Source: Bacteroidales bacterium (GTDB lineage: Bacteria; Bacteroidota; Bacteroidia; Bacteroidales; GCA-2748055). Taken from it: DNA of 11,636 bases. Numbering within the stretch: position 1 is the stretch's first letter; each line of letters begins with the position of its first letter. Below the pieces are notes generated by a model that worked only from the letters and a program-made list of their open reading frames with translations, did not search any database and had not been told where the DNA came from. Shown here one piece after another: positions 1 to 7,487 of this stretch. A program made the translations under genes and the position numbers. Location: NCBI GenBank assembly GCA_023135025.1, contig JAGLTY010000031.1, positions 1-11,636 on the forward strand. Reading direction: 5' to 3'.

Positions 1-539
1 TAACCCATTTTACCAATCGTGGTGGGAGCAGGCAACGGGTGGCATTTGCGGCACCCTATCCTGGCAAGATCATTCCTGTAGAATTGGGTCACCTGGGAGG
101 CTCCCTGATTGTTCAGAAGGATGGATTTTTATGTGCGGCCAAAGGGACTAAGATCTCCATTACACTGAATCGCAGAATTGGAAGTGGACTGGTTGGAGGT
201 GAGGGATTTATTCTGCAGAAGCTTGAGGGGGATGGAAAGGCATTTATGCATGCGGGAGGAACGGTCATCGAACGACGACTGAATAATGAAAGTCTGAAGA
301 TCGATACAGGATGCGTGGTAGCGTTTACGCCGGGTATCGATTTCAATATTGAAACCTCCGGTAATCTGCGCTCCATGATCTTTGGAGGAGAGGGGATTTT
401 TCTTGCCACACTTAGCGGAACAGGCACGGTATGGCTTCAGTCTTTGCCCATCAGGAAGCTGATCCAGGCTATCTCACCTTACGGGAAAAATGTCAGGAAA
501 GAGAGTCGCTCCCTGTTGAATAATTTTCTTGAACGGTAG
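1..539 (+). CDS. AIM24 / TIGR00266 family protein, 3' part (5' end outside window)
   Basis: The frame is open from the first bases, and residues [12 protein letters not shown] precede the GTG at 39, so that GTG is an internal valine codon and not the start. The gene begins before the window. The visible ~179 residues match the C-terminal two thirds of the AIM24/TIGR00266 family: [12 protein letters not shown], the [11 protein letters not shown] segment, [32 protein letters not shown], a second GGEG(I)FLATL, and the terminal VWLQSLP. The family folds as a repeated beta-helix/TRAP-like trimer. Its bacterial role is not settled; the name comes from a mitochondrial relative. No signal peptide or membrane segment is visible in this part. 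It ends in TAG only 20 nt before mnmH on the same strand, so the two could be co-transcribed. Identification rests on recalled family motifs and is strong. The function is unknown. Confidence 0.88.
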   Translation, partial: THFTNRGGSRQRVAFAAPYPGKIIPVELGHLGGSLIVQKDGFLCAAKGTKISITLNRRIGSGLVGGEGFILQKLEGDGKAFMHAGGTVIERRLNNESLKIDTGCVVAFTPGIDFNIETSGNLRSMIFGGEGIFLATLSGTGTVWLQSLPIRKLIQAISPYGKNVRKESRSLLNNFLER

Positions 540-559
540 ACCATTTTCTTTTATTTGTA

Positions 560-1591
560 ATGGCTGATCTGTTAAAAATAGAGTCTTTTATCTCCCTTTC
601 AGCCAAGTATCCCGTGATTGATGTCCGTGCTCCTTTGGAATTTCAGCAGGGGCATATTCCTGGTGCGATCAACATTCCCCTGTTTGATGACCATGAAAGA
701 AAAGTGGTTGGGACAACCTACAAACAGGTGAACAGAGAGGCAGCCATGTATGAAGGACTTGAATTTGCAGGAAAGAAACTGGTAAAGCTGGCCAAAGAGG
801 GTGAACGAATTGCTAAGAAGAACAGGACCTTGCTGGTTCACTGCTGGCGGGGAGGCATGCGAAGCAAAAGTATGGTCTGGTTGTTTGAAACCATGGGGAT
901 TACCTGTTACCTGCTTGAAGGAGGTTATAAAACGTATCGAAGTTATGTCAGGGAGGTGCTGGCACTCCCGCTGAACCTGCTGGTGATCGGCGGTCGGACA
1001 GGTAGTGGAAAGACGGCCATTCTTCATCATATGAGAAAATCTGGTGAGCAGGTGATTGACCTGGAAGGGTTGGCACATCATAAGGGATCTGCCTTTGGCG
1101 CACTGGGGGAGATTGATCAGCCCACAACAGAGCAGTTTGAAAATGAGTTGTGCCGTGAGATTTTACCTCTCGACTCTGACCAGGTAACCTGGATCGAAGA
1201 TGAGAGCAGGAATGTGGGGAGGTGTGTGATCCCGGTGGAACTCTTTTCCAGGATGAGAGAATCAAGGATTATTTTCCTGGATATCTCCCGGGAACTGAGA
1301 GCAAGACATCTGGTTGGTGATTATGCACAATATAAACAGGAGGCATTAAGGGCATGCATACTGAGGATCGAAAAAAGACTGGGGGGTGATCGAACACATG
1401 AGGCCCTGGAGTCTATTGATCGGGAAGATTACTATCAAACAGCCATGATAACGCTACACTACTACGACAAAGCTTATATGTACTCCCTGGAAAAAAGCCA
1501 TAAACGATATCAGATTCTTTCATCAGTGGAGGTGGACCCAGTTGTAAATGCAGAACTTCTGATTAAATATGAAAAAGAGAGAGGATTTTGA
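560..1591 (+). CDS. mnmH: tRNA 2-selenouridine synthase MnmH (SelU)
   Basis: This 343-residue protein should replace sulfur by selenium at C2 of the wobble uridine (U34) of tRNAs that carry (c)mnm5s2U, using selenophosphate. It can also geranylate 2-thiouridine as an intermediate step. The N-terminal half (about 1-130) is a rhodanese domain: VIDVRAPLEFQQGHIPGA at 19-36 and the active-site loop HCWRGGMRS at 94-102, with the catalytic cysteine C95. The C-terminal half is a P-loop domain with Walker A GGRTGSGKT at 144-152 and the family motif WIEDESRNVG at 211-220. This two-domain order and the length (E. coli protein about 364 residues) are diagnostic. The ATG at 560 follows an A/T-rich leader without an obvious Shine-Dalgarno site, as is usual in Bacteroidota. 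The next gene starts inside its last codons, which implies translational coupling. Activity needs a selenophosphate synthetase (selD), which is not in this window. Confidence 0.95.
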   Translation: MADLLKIESFISLSAKYPVIDVRAPLEFQQGHIPGAINIPLFDDHERKVVGTTYKQVNREAAMYEGLEFAGKKLVKLAKEGERIAKKNRTLLVHCWRGGMRSKSMVWLFETMGITCYLLEGGYKTYRSYVREVLALPLNLLVIGGRTGSGKTAILHHMRKSGEQVIDLEGLAHHKGSAFGALGEIDQPTTEQFENELCREILPLDSDQVTWIEDESRNVGRCVIPVELFSRMRESRIIFLDISRELRARHLVGDYAQYKQEALRACILRIEKRLGGDRTHEALESIDREDYYQTAMITLHYYDKAYMYSLEKSHKRYQILSSVEVDPVVNAELLIKYEKERGF

Positions 1592-2813
1592 GTTACTGGC
1601 TCCTGCCGGAAGTTATGATTCGCTCACAGCAGCCGGACAGGGGGGCGCAGATGCCATCTATTTCGGAATTGAGCAATTGAATATGCGTGCCCGTTCTTCT
1701 GCAAATTTTACCGCAGAAGATCTCTCCCGGATTGTTTCACGGGCCAGTGAGTTGGGTATGAAATCGTATCTCACAGTCAATACCGTGGTCTATAACCATG
1801 AATTGATCAGGATGCGAAAGATCATCGATCTGGCCGTAACTTATGGGGTTGACGCCATTATCGCTTCAGATCAATCAGTCTTGCAGTATTGCACCAGTGC
1901 AGGTGCCCGGGTACATCTATCCACACAGCTGAATATAAGCAACATTGAAACACTGAAGTTTTATTCGAATTTTGCAGATGTAGCTGTACTGGCCAGGGAG
2001 TTGAACCTGGAGCAGGTCAGGGAGATGGCCAATGCCATTGAACTGGAAGGAATCAAAGGGCCTTCAGGCAATCATCTCCAAATAGAGATGTTTATTCATG
2101 GGGCTCTTTGCATGGCCATTTCCGGTAAATGCTACCTGAGTCTGCACGAGCACAATCAGTCAGCAAACAGAGGAAATTGTTACCAGGTCTGCCGCAGGGG
2201 ATATACAGTAACCGATAAGGAAAGGGAGGTAGAGTTGGATATCGATAATGAGTATATCATGTCGCCCAAAGATTTGAAGACCATTCATTTTCTGAATAAG
2301 GTGCTGGATGCAGGAGTATCGGTTTTAAAGATCGAGGGAAGGGCGCGATCGGCCGAATATGTAAAGACGGTAGTATCGTGTTATGATGAGGCCATTCACG
2401 CCTATGTGGATGGAACTTTCTCCAGAGAGAAGATAGAGGGTTGGGATGTCCGCCTTGCTTCTGTCTTTAACAGGGGATTCTGGGATGGTTATTACCTGGG
2501 GCAACGACTGGGTGAGTGGAGTGAAAAATATGGTTCCAGGGCCACCCTTAAAAAAGTATATATTGGCAAAGGGACAAACTATTTTGACCGGATCGGAGTG
2601 GCTGAAATTGCTATTGAAACGGGCAGTCTGAAGGTGGGAGATACAATTGTGTTTATCGGCCCTACTACCGGCGCCATTGAAACAACTGTCAAAGAATTGA
2701 GGGTAAATGAAATAAACTGTCAGATCGCCAGCAAGGGAGAGCGTTGTTCACTACCTGTTGAACAGGTGATAAGGCGCTCAGATAAAGTTTATAAACTGGT
2801 GTCCCGATCCTGA
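1569..2813 (+). CDS. Peptidase U32 family protein, TrhP-like tRNA hydroxylation protein
   Basis: The 414-residue product contains the complete peptidase U32 signature: EMFIHGALCMAISGKCYLS at 173-191, with cysteines C181 and C188, followed by C204 and C208 in RGNCYQVCRR. Four such cysteines could hold an iron-sulfur cluster. The N-terminus LLAPAGS with GADAIYFG is the usual start of U32 TIM-barrel proteins, and a small C-terminal beta domain follows from about 325. Family members once called collagenases are now known as RNA hydroxylases: TrhP (YegQ) makes 5-hydroxyuridine at tRNA position 34, and RlhA modifies 23S rRNA C2501. The length of about 410 residues fits TrhP better than RlhA, which is about 650. 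The start at 1569 overlaps the end of mnmH by 23 nt, and the protein begins only a few residues before the conserved core. Family membership is near certain; the TrhP role is inferred. The 3' end overlaps the convergent kinase gene by 25 nt. Confidence 0.85.
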   Translation: MKKREDFELLAPAGSYDSLTAAGQGGADAIYFGIEQLNMRARSSANFTAEDLSRIVSRASELGMKSYLTVNTVVYNHELIRMRKIIDLAVTYGVDAIIASDQSVLQYCTSAGARVHLSTQLNISNIETLKFYSNFADVAVLARELNLEQVREMANAIELEGIKGPSGNHLQIEMFIHGALCMAISGKCYLSLHEHNQSANRGNCYQVCRRGYTVTDKEREVELDIDNEYIMSPKDLKTIHFLNKVLDAGVSVLKIEGRARSAEYVKTVVSCYDEAIHAYVDGTFSREKIEGWDVRLASVFNRGFWDGYYLGQRLGEWSEKYGSRATLKKVYIGKGTNYFDRIGVAEIAIETGSLKVGDTIVFIGPTTGAIETTVKELRVNEINCQIASKGERCSLPVEQVIRRSDKVYKLVSRS

Positions 2814-3982
2814 ATTCCTGTTTTGTTCAGGATGATCCGGACAATGGTGGAATCATGTGCATCTGATGAGAGCACAAAGATTTTCCCATCATGATAAGTT
2901 TCTATAATGCGCTTGGTAAGCGAAAGGCCCAATCCCCATCCCCGTTTTTTGGTAGTATAACCTGGCTTGAAAATGGTCCGGAACCTCGATTTGGCAATCC
3001 CCTTGCCCGAATCCTCCACATCAACGATAACACTGTTCTCTATCTCTACGGCATGCAGGATGACCCGGCCTTCTTCCTTGATGGCATCGGTAGCATTATT
3101 TAAAAGATTTTCAATAACCCATTCAAACAGGGTTTCATTGAGTCTGATCGTGATCGGTTTTGCAGGCAGGTCCAGGAGGTATTCAATACTTTTTGGTCCC
3201 CGAATTTTGATGTAGTCCAGGCTCTCTTTGAGGATTGCAGAGAGATTTGAATCTTTGATTGTGGGTCTGGAACCGATTTTTGAAAACCGGTCGGTGATCT
3301 TTTCCAGCCTGATGGTATCTTTTTGCATATCACTGATCATGGAGGGATCCAGATCCGATTCCTTAAGCAGCTCCATCCACCCTATCAGCGAAGAGATAGG
3401 TGTTCCCAGCTGGTGTGCCGTCTCTTTGGATAACCCGGTCCACACTTCGTTTTGTTCTGCCTTTCTTGAAACACTGAAAGCAATATATGAAACCAGGATA
3501 AACAGAATGATCACCCCCAGTTGAACATAAGGAAAGTAAATCAGCTGACGGAGCAGGAATGAATCGCGGTAAAAAAGGAGCTGATATTCGCCGGGACCCA
3601 GGTTGATCACCAGGGAGTCATTCTCCTCTTGTGCATGATGAAGCTGCCTGGAGAGGTACTTGGGGTTTTCAGCTTTTATTGAATCCAGATTCTTATGGCT
3701 CAATATCCCGCCTTCAGCATCGGTAAGGATAACCGGAATATGGGTATTGTTTTCGATTACAGAGAATGGGAAGGCCAGTTCAGTCTCAAGGCCCGCACTG
3801 GTCACAATACGCACCGCCTCGGCCCACAACTCCATTTTCTGCCTTTCTGTAATTTCAATATGGTTTACCACCCGGCTGGTATACCAGAGCGAACCCATAC
3901 CGATCAGAACAGCAGCTAGAAAAAGAATCTGCTTCCAACGCTGTCTTTTACTGTATATGTCTAACTTATGGTGGTTTTTCAC
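2789..3982 (-). CDS. Orphan membrane sensor histidine kinase
   Basis: This 397-residue protein has a short cytoplasmic N-terminus, a first membrane helix at about 18-36, a periplasmic sensor region of roughly 115 residues (37-150), a second helix at about 151-171, then the kinase core. H190 is the likely phospho-accepting histidine in AHQLGTPISSLIGW (H box). The N box is ENLLNNATDAI at 291-301, the G1 box DVEDSGKGIA at 321-330, the F box FKPGY at 338-342, and the G2 box RGWGLGLSL at 347-355, so the ATPase domain is complete. No HAMP or PAS domain stands out. The start is a GTG whose first bases overlap the TGA of the AsmA-like gene (GTGA), indicating coupled translation as the last gene of the pepE operon. 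No response regulator is encoded in the window, so its target is unknown. The periplasmic part resembles no sensor fold I can name. The stop lies inside the convergent U32 gene. Confidence 0.92.
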   Translation of the reverse strand: MKNHHKLDIYSKRQRWKQILFLAAVLIGMGSLWYTSRVVNHIEITERQKMELWAEAVRIVTSAGLETELAFPFSVIENNTHIPVILTDAEGGILSHKNLDSIKAENPKYLSRQLHHAQEENDSLVINLGPGEYQLLFYRDSFLLRQLIYFPYVQLGVIILFILVSYIAFSVSRKAEQNEVWTGLSKETAHQLGTPISSLIGWMELLKESDLDPSMISDMQKDTIRLEKITDRFSKIGSRPTIKDSNLSAILKESLDYIKIRGPKSIEYLLDLPAKPITIRLNETLFEWVIENLLNNATDAIKEEGRVILHAVEIENSVIVDVEDSGKGIAKSRFRTIFKPGYTTKKRGWGLGLSLTKRIIETYHDGKIFVLSSDAHDSTIVRIILNKTGIQDRDTSL

Positions 3983-6654
3983 GGTTGTTCATCAATAACG
4001 AATTCAACAGCGGGTTTATTCTGATCGGTCTCTTTTTTCACCCTTTTTTTGCGCCAGCGTCCTTTCTCTCTCTTACTCTCCACCCTGGTACTGTCAGGCT
4101 CTTCCGAAAAGTCAAAAATAAAGGATTCTCCATGCAATTTTTGTGGATCTTCTGTTTCATCAATCGTATCATCATGTTTAAAAAGCCCAAGCTCTTCTTT
4201 CAGAATCAATTTAAGTTCCATTTTTTCCTGGTTCAGATCATTACGAATCTTCTCAGCGGTTTTTTCCCGGTCCATCTCTACCTGGGCTCCTGAACCATCG
4301 TTGATAACCTTCAGAAAAAGAACCCTTGTATCGGAATCATCATCAGCAATATTGAATTCACTGCTTCTTACACCTCGCGCTTTGCTGTAGAGTAACTCAG
4401 ATAATTTGAGCCTGAGACGGTAGTCGTAATGGTTATTGAATCCATGAGTTCCGGAGGCCGACATGTTCAGTGCATTGGTGCGGATATCCATTGAGGGGAT
4501 GATCACCTCTTCCTCCCTGATCAGGATGTTGTTTTCCAAAGTCTCAAACTGGATGTTCCGGAGCTCCTCTACCTCGATAAACCTGGAGAGCGCCAAAATA
4601 GGGGAGAAGCTGTTTAGTTCACCATCTTTTATGGTTATACTGTTCTCACTGAGAATGGTCTCTTTCCTGATGGAGAAAGTGGAATCGAAACTGGACGAAA
4701 ACATACAGTTTCCGGAAATGACTCCTTTCAGGTGTTCATCGGTAATTTGGTTCTGCCCGAAGTTTTTAAATGAATAGAAGAGTTTTTTGATGTCCAGGTT
4801 GTAGAGTGTTGAATTGACATTGATAAAGATATCTCCCGCCTGATCCTGCACCATTCCATAGTCTCCTGTAAGGGTCCCATCCATGGTCTGCATGGTCAGG
4901 GAGTCGACCAGCAATATGGGTGAATCGTAAGTGGCTACTCCTCTTACATTGCTGGCTTCGAAACGCTGCATTAAAAACTTATTAATCACAAAGTCCAGTT
5001 TCAGATTGAGCCTGTCAGGAAAGAAAAGGGATCTATTTCCCTCTTTGTCGGTTCCGGAGAAATTATCAATGATCTCCTGAAGGTCGAACCGGTTGGTACG
5101 CAGGGTTGCTGATGCCACCAGGGATTCATCCTTTTTTAGCAGGAAAGAGAGCAGGTTCAGACCTGAACCCGAAAGATTAAAATCACTCTTTCCAAATGAT
5201 CCGGATAGGGAGGGCTCCCAGAAATCGTTCTCAATATGGATCGTGCCATTCAGATTTGTGAAGGGAATATCATCTTTGTGAATTCGAATCATCACCTCCT
5301 CCATGGATAATCCCCCGGCAAAATCAAAGGTCAGAAATTTTTGACCTTTTGGTTTGAGCCTGTCATATGAACCCGATACTGTAACATCGCTAAAAATTGT
5401 CCCCTCTGATTTATACAGAGGAATTTGGTTGTACCATCCAAGCCACTGCTCTGGATGAATATCTCCTTTGAGTTTAAAGGAAAAAACAGGGTCGTAAAAG
5501 TTGTGGATCCAACCGTTTATAGAGAGGTGGTCGGTGCCAATAACGGCATTGAATGATTCAATGCTCAAAGAGGTGGTCAACGGGTTAAAATCCCCCCCAT
5601 TTGAATAGGTGCCGTTCAGGTTCAGGTTTCTGACAGAAAAGGGTAGAATGTCCCACGATAAATTTGCATTTGAAGTTTGAAAGTTGGCTTCAATCTTTGG
5701 CGTTAGGGTTGAACTGACCATTCCCGTGATTCTGGAGTAAAGTTGAAGAATACCGTTCCCTTTGATCCCCTGGAGAGGGGTGCTCATCTCACTGGGTAGC
5801 AGGTCGAGAACTTCATGTAACTCAAGATCCCTTGCAGTAGCAAACAGGTCCATCTCAACCCCCTCTCCATGGTGAACAATGAAATGACCATCCATATCAG
5901 CCACTATTCGGTCCAGTTGAAGTTGTCCCGATTTGATGGTATAGAGGGAGTCTTGGACATCCAGGTTCAGTTTTGCTTTAATCTCTCTGTTTGAGGCATA
6001 GAGAATCTCTTTATTTGATATCTCACCGAGCCACCCTGTAAGTGTACCCTTGAGTTGTGTATTGCGTTTGGAGAACCTTCCGTTGAGATCGATACGTTTT
6101 AGTGTTCCGGTGGAGACAAGCTGTTTGGCCTGGTTGTTAAGTATCAATGAAAAATCGCTGATTCTCAGGTTTGACAGGTTCACCGGGGTGGTCTCTCTCT
6201 GTTTCCTGTTACTCCTTGAAAAAATCTTGTAATTCACCTCTCCCTCAAGGTCTGTATAAAGGTGCAGGATTCCCTCCTTAATCTCCAACTGCCGGATATT
6301 ATATTTTTTGCGGATCAGTCCAAGAAGATTGAAACTGACATTGACATTTTTAGCACAAAGAAGTGTGTCCGCACCGGGACCGTTAAAATTCCGGGTTTTA
6401 AAATTGTGACTGGACCAGATGGTTACATTTTTCAGGTGGATAGAGGTATTGGGAAACTTCGGAAACACCTTTACTGTGATCTCTTCCACATCCACTTTAC
6501 TGTCGAGTTGGTGGTTGATCTGCTCCATCACGTAAGCTTTTAGGTCATCTCCATAAAATTTGACCACTACAACACTGGCAATGGTCAGCAGCAGCATGAT
6601 GATCAACACAAAGGCCGACAGGTATTCAATGATGATCCTTACCCTCTGTTTCAT
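3979..6654 (-). CDS. AsmA-like inner-membrane-anchored envelope protein
   Basis: This 891-residue protein has one N-terminal membrane helix (about 9-33, very hydrophobic) and then a long chain of short beta-strand segments, as in AsmA/TamB/YhdP-type proteins. The start of the exported part, with FYGDDLKAYVMEQIN, then DVEEITVKVFPKFPNTSIH and LKNVTI, matches the AsmA N-terminal module. A second AsmA-like block lies near the C-terminus, around LNMSASGTHGFNN and DYRLRLKLSELL. Proteins of this superfamily are thought to bridge the periplasm and move phospholipids between membranes, or to assist outer-membrane assembly; that role is inferred here. The last ~80 residues are unusual: an acidic stretch, then a strongly basic patch (about 861-874, rich in R and K) and an acidic end. 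It starts 2 nt after the pepE stop and ends in a GTGA overlap with the kinase gene. The assignment to AsmA-like is good; no specific subfamily is claimed. Confidence 0.82.
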   Translation of the reverse strand: MKQRVRIIIEYLSAFVLIIMLLLTIASVVVVKFYGDDLKAYVMEQINHQLDSKVDVEEITVKVFPKFPNTSIHLKNVTIWSSHNFKTRNFNGPGADTLLCAKNVNVSFNLLGLIRKKYNIRQLEIKEGILHLYTDLEGEVNYKIFSRSNRKQRETTPVNLSNLRISDFSLILNNQAKQLVSTGTLKRIDLNGRFSKRNTQLKGTLTGWLGEISNKEILYASNREIKAKLNLDVQDSLYTIKSGQLQLDRIVADMDGHFIVHHGEGVEMDLFATARDLELHEVLDLLPSEMSTPLQGIKGNGILQLYSRITGMVSSTLTPKIEANFQTSNANLSWDILPFSVRNLNLNGTYSNGGDFNPLTTSLSIESFNAVIGTDHLSINGWIHNFYDPVFSFKLKGDIHPEQWLGWYNQIPLYKSEGTIFSDVTVSGSYDRLKPKGQKFLTFDFAGGLSMEEVMIRIHKDDIPFTNLNGTIHIENDFWEPSLSGSFGKSDFNLSGSGLNLLSFLLKKDESLVASATLRTNRFDLQEIIDNFSGTDKEGNRSLFFPDRLNLKLDFVINKFLMQRFEASNVRGVATYDSPILLVDSLTMQTMDGTLTGDYGMVQDQAGDIFINVNSTLYNLDIKKLFYSFKNFGQNQITDEHLKGVISGNCMFSSSFDSTFSIRKETILSENSITIKDGELNSFSPILALSRFIEVEELRNIQFETLENNILIREEEVIIPSMDIRTNALNMSASGTHGFNNHYDYRLRLKLSELLYSKARGVRSSEFNIADDDSDTRVLFLKVINDGSGAQVEMDREKTAEKIRNDLNQEKMELKLILKEELGLFKHDDTIDETEDPQKLHGESFIFDFSEEPDSTRVESKREKGRWRKKRVKKETDQNKPAVEFVIDEQP

Positions 6655-6656
6655 CT

Positions 6657-7364
6657 CTATTTCAGGAATTCACTAAAATCATGTGTGTGATCAAGTTCAA
6701 CTGGAGTTTCGTTAAATCTGAATAGCCTTACAGGCCTGTTTCCGGTCAATCTCATCTGCTTCTCCTCCACTGTGAGCATACACCCCTCTCTGAGTCCAAG
6801 GACCGTATCTCCGGGGTTGGCCGCCAGGTATTCCATGATGCGGTCCTCCCTGGTTTCGCCGGCATGTCCCGGGGGATTCAGATCGGTATAGTGTGGATTG
6901 ATCTGAAAAGGAACCAGGTTAAATGCGTTGAAGCTCTCGGGCTCCAGGATCGGCATATCATTGGTAGTCCTGATGGATGGACAGGTGACATTGCTTCCTG
7001 CACTCCATCCTACATATGGTGTTCCCCCCAGCACCTTCTCTTGTACCGGCCCGATCAAACCAAACTCCTGTATCATCTTAATCAACTGAAATGTATTTCC
7101 ACCGCCCACCACAATGGCTTCCGCTCTGTTTACTGCCGCTACCGGGTCGGCAGCATGGTGAATGGAGGTAACATCGTGTCCTATTTCAGCAAAACGTTCC
7201 TTTACACGCATTTCATAATCGTCAAAACCGATGGTCACACCTGCATAGGGGAGGAAGAGACAATTGAGGCGTTCTTTGCCCAGGAAATCCCGGATGTTCT
7301 GTTTTGGATAATCGAGGTATGCTTCACCTGCATTGGTTGAATTGCTGATCAATAGCAGTCTCAT
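6657..7364 (-). CDS. pepE: Dipeptidase E (aspartyl dipeptidase, peptidase family S51)
   Basis: PepE hydrolyses dipeptides that carry an N-terminal aspartate, in the cytoplasm. The 235-residue length matches the enterobacterial enzyme (about 229). The nucleophile elbow GWSAGSN gives S121; H158 in the motif NPHYTD and D136 in TTNDMPI align, one residue offset, with the Ser120-His157-Asp135 triad known for Salmonella PepE. The N-terminus MRLLLISNS and the VGGGNTFQL loop are typical, and no signal peptide is present. It is the first gene of a tight three-gene unit with the AsmA-like and kinase genes. A Bacteroidota-type promoter sits directly upstream, with a leader of only about 20 nt and no obvious Shine-Dalgarno site. 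Why a dipeptidase is placed with envelope and signalling genes is not evident from the sequence. Confidence 0.93.
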   Translation of the reverse strand: MRLLLISNSTNAGEAYLDYPKQNIRDFLGKERLNCLFLPYAGVTIGFDDYEMRVKERFAEIGHDVTSIHHAADPVAAVNRAEAIVVGGGNTFQLIKMIQEFGLIGPVQEKVLGGTPYVGWSAGSNVTCPSIRTTNDMPILEPESFNAFNLVPFQINPHYTDLNPPGHAGETREDRIMEYLAANPGDTVLGLREGCMLTVEEKQMRLTGNRPVRLFRFNETPVELDHTHDFSEFLK

Positions 7365-7387
7365 GGGTTGGATATTTGGTTATGTAA

Positions 7388-7416
7388 CAAAGTTAATATT
7401 TTAGAAGAGCCCACAA
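7388..7416 (-). promoter_or_regulatory. Predicted Bacteroidota sigma-ABfr promoter of the pepE operon
   Basis: Read on the minus strand, the -7 element TAACTTTG (7395 to 7388) matches the consensus TAnnTTTG exactly, and a TTG -33 core (7416 to 7414) lies 18 nt upstream, inside the accepted spacing. Transcription should start a few bases downstream, near 7382, leaving a leader of about 20 nt before the pepE ATG. The -33 core lies within a few bases of the T-run of the terminator that serves the gene upstream. The motif match is direct; activity is predicted. Confidence 0.68.
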
Positions 7417-7420
7417 CCCA

Positions 7421-7466
7421 TAAAAAAAAGCCGGCCGGTACGGGATATACCCGAGTCCGGCCGGCT
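7421..7466 (-). terminator. Strong Rho-independent terminator after the outer-membrane protein gene
   Basis: Positions 7429-7438 (AGCCGGCCGG) and 7457-7466 (CCGGCCGGCT) form a perfect 10-bp stem. Inside it, CGGG (7441-7444) pairs with CCCG (7450-7453) around the loop ATATA. On the minus strand the hairpin is followed by eight T residues (7429 to 7422). It lies 21 nt beyond the stop of the barrel gene, so it ends that transcript and shields the pepE promoter from read-through. On the plus strand there is no T-run, so it acts in one direction only. Confidence 0.92.
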
Positions 7467-7487
7467 CAACGGTAGTGGGTAAAATCT

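Noticed and set aside
39..41. GTG at 39 as the start codon of the first gene
   Set aside because: The reading frame stays open upstream to the window edge with family-conserved residues (TNRGG), so the codon is internal.
599..1265. Minus-strand open frames (160 and 105 residues) opposite mnmH
   Set aside because: No recognisable domain, and they lie fully inside a gene with complete family motifs on the other strand.
2811..2832. Small hairpin TCCTG / CAGGA (2816-2832) just after the U32 stop codon, as a terminator
   Set aside because: The stem is only 5 bp, is not followed by a T-run, and lies inside the convergent kinase coding region.
6864..7340. A 158-residue plus-strand open frame opposite pepE
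   Set aside because: The minus strand carries the complete PepE triad and length; the plus frame has no family signature.
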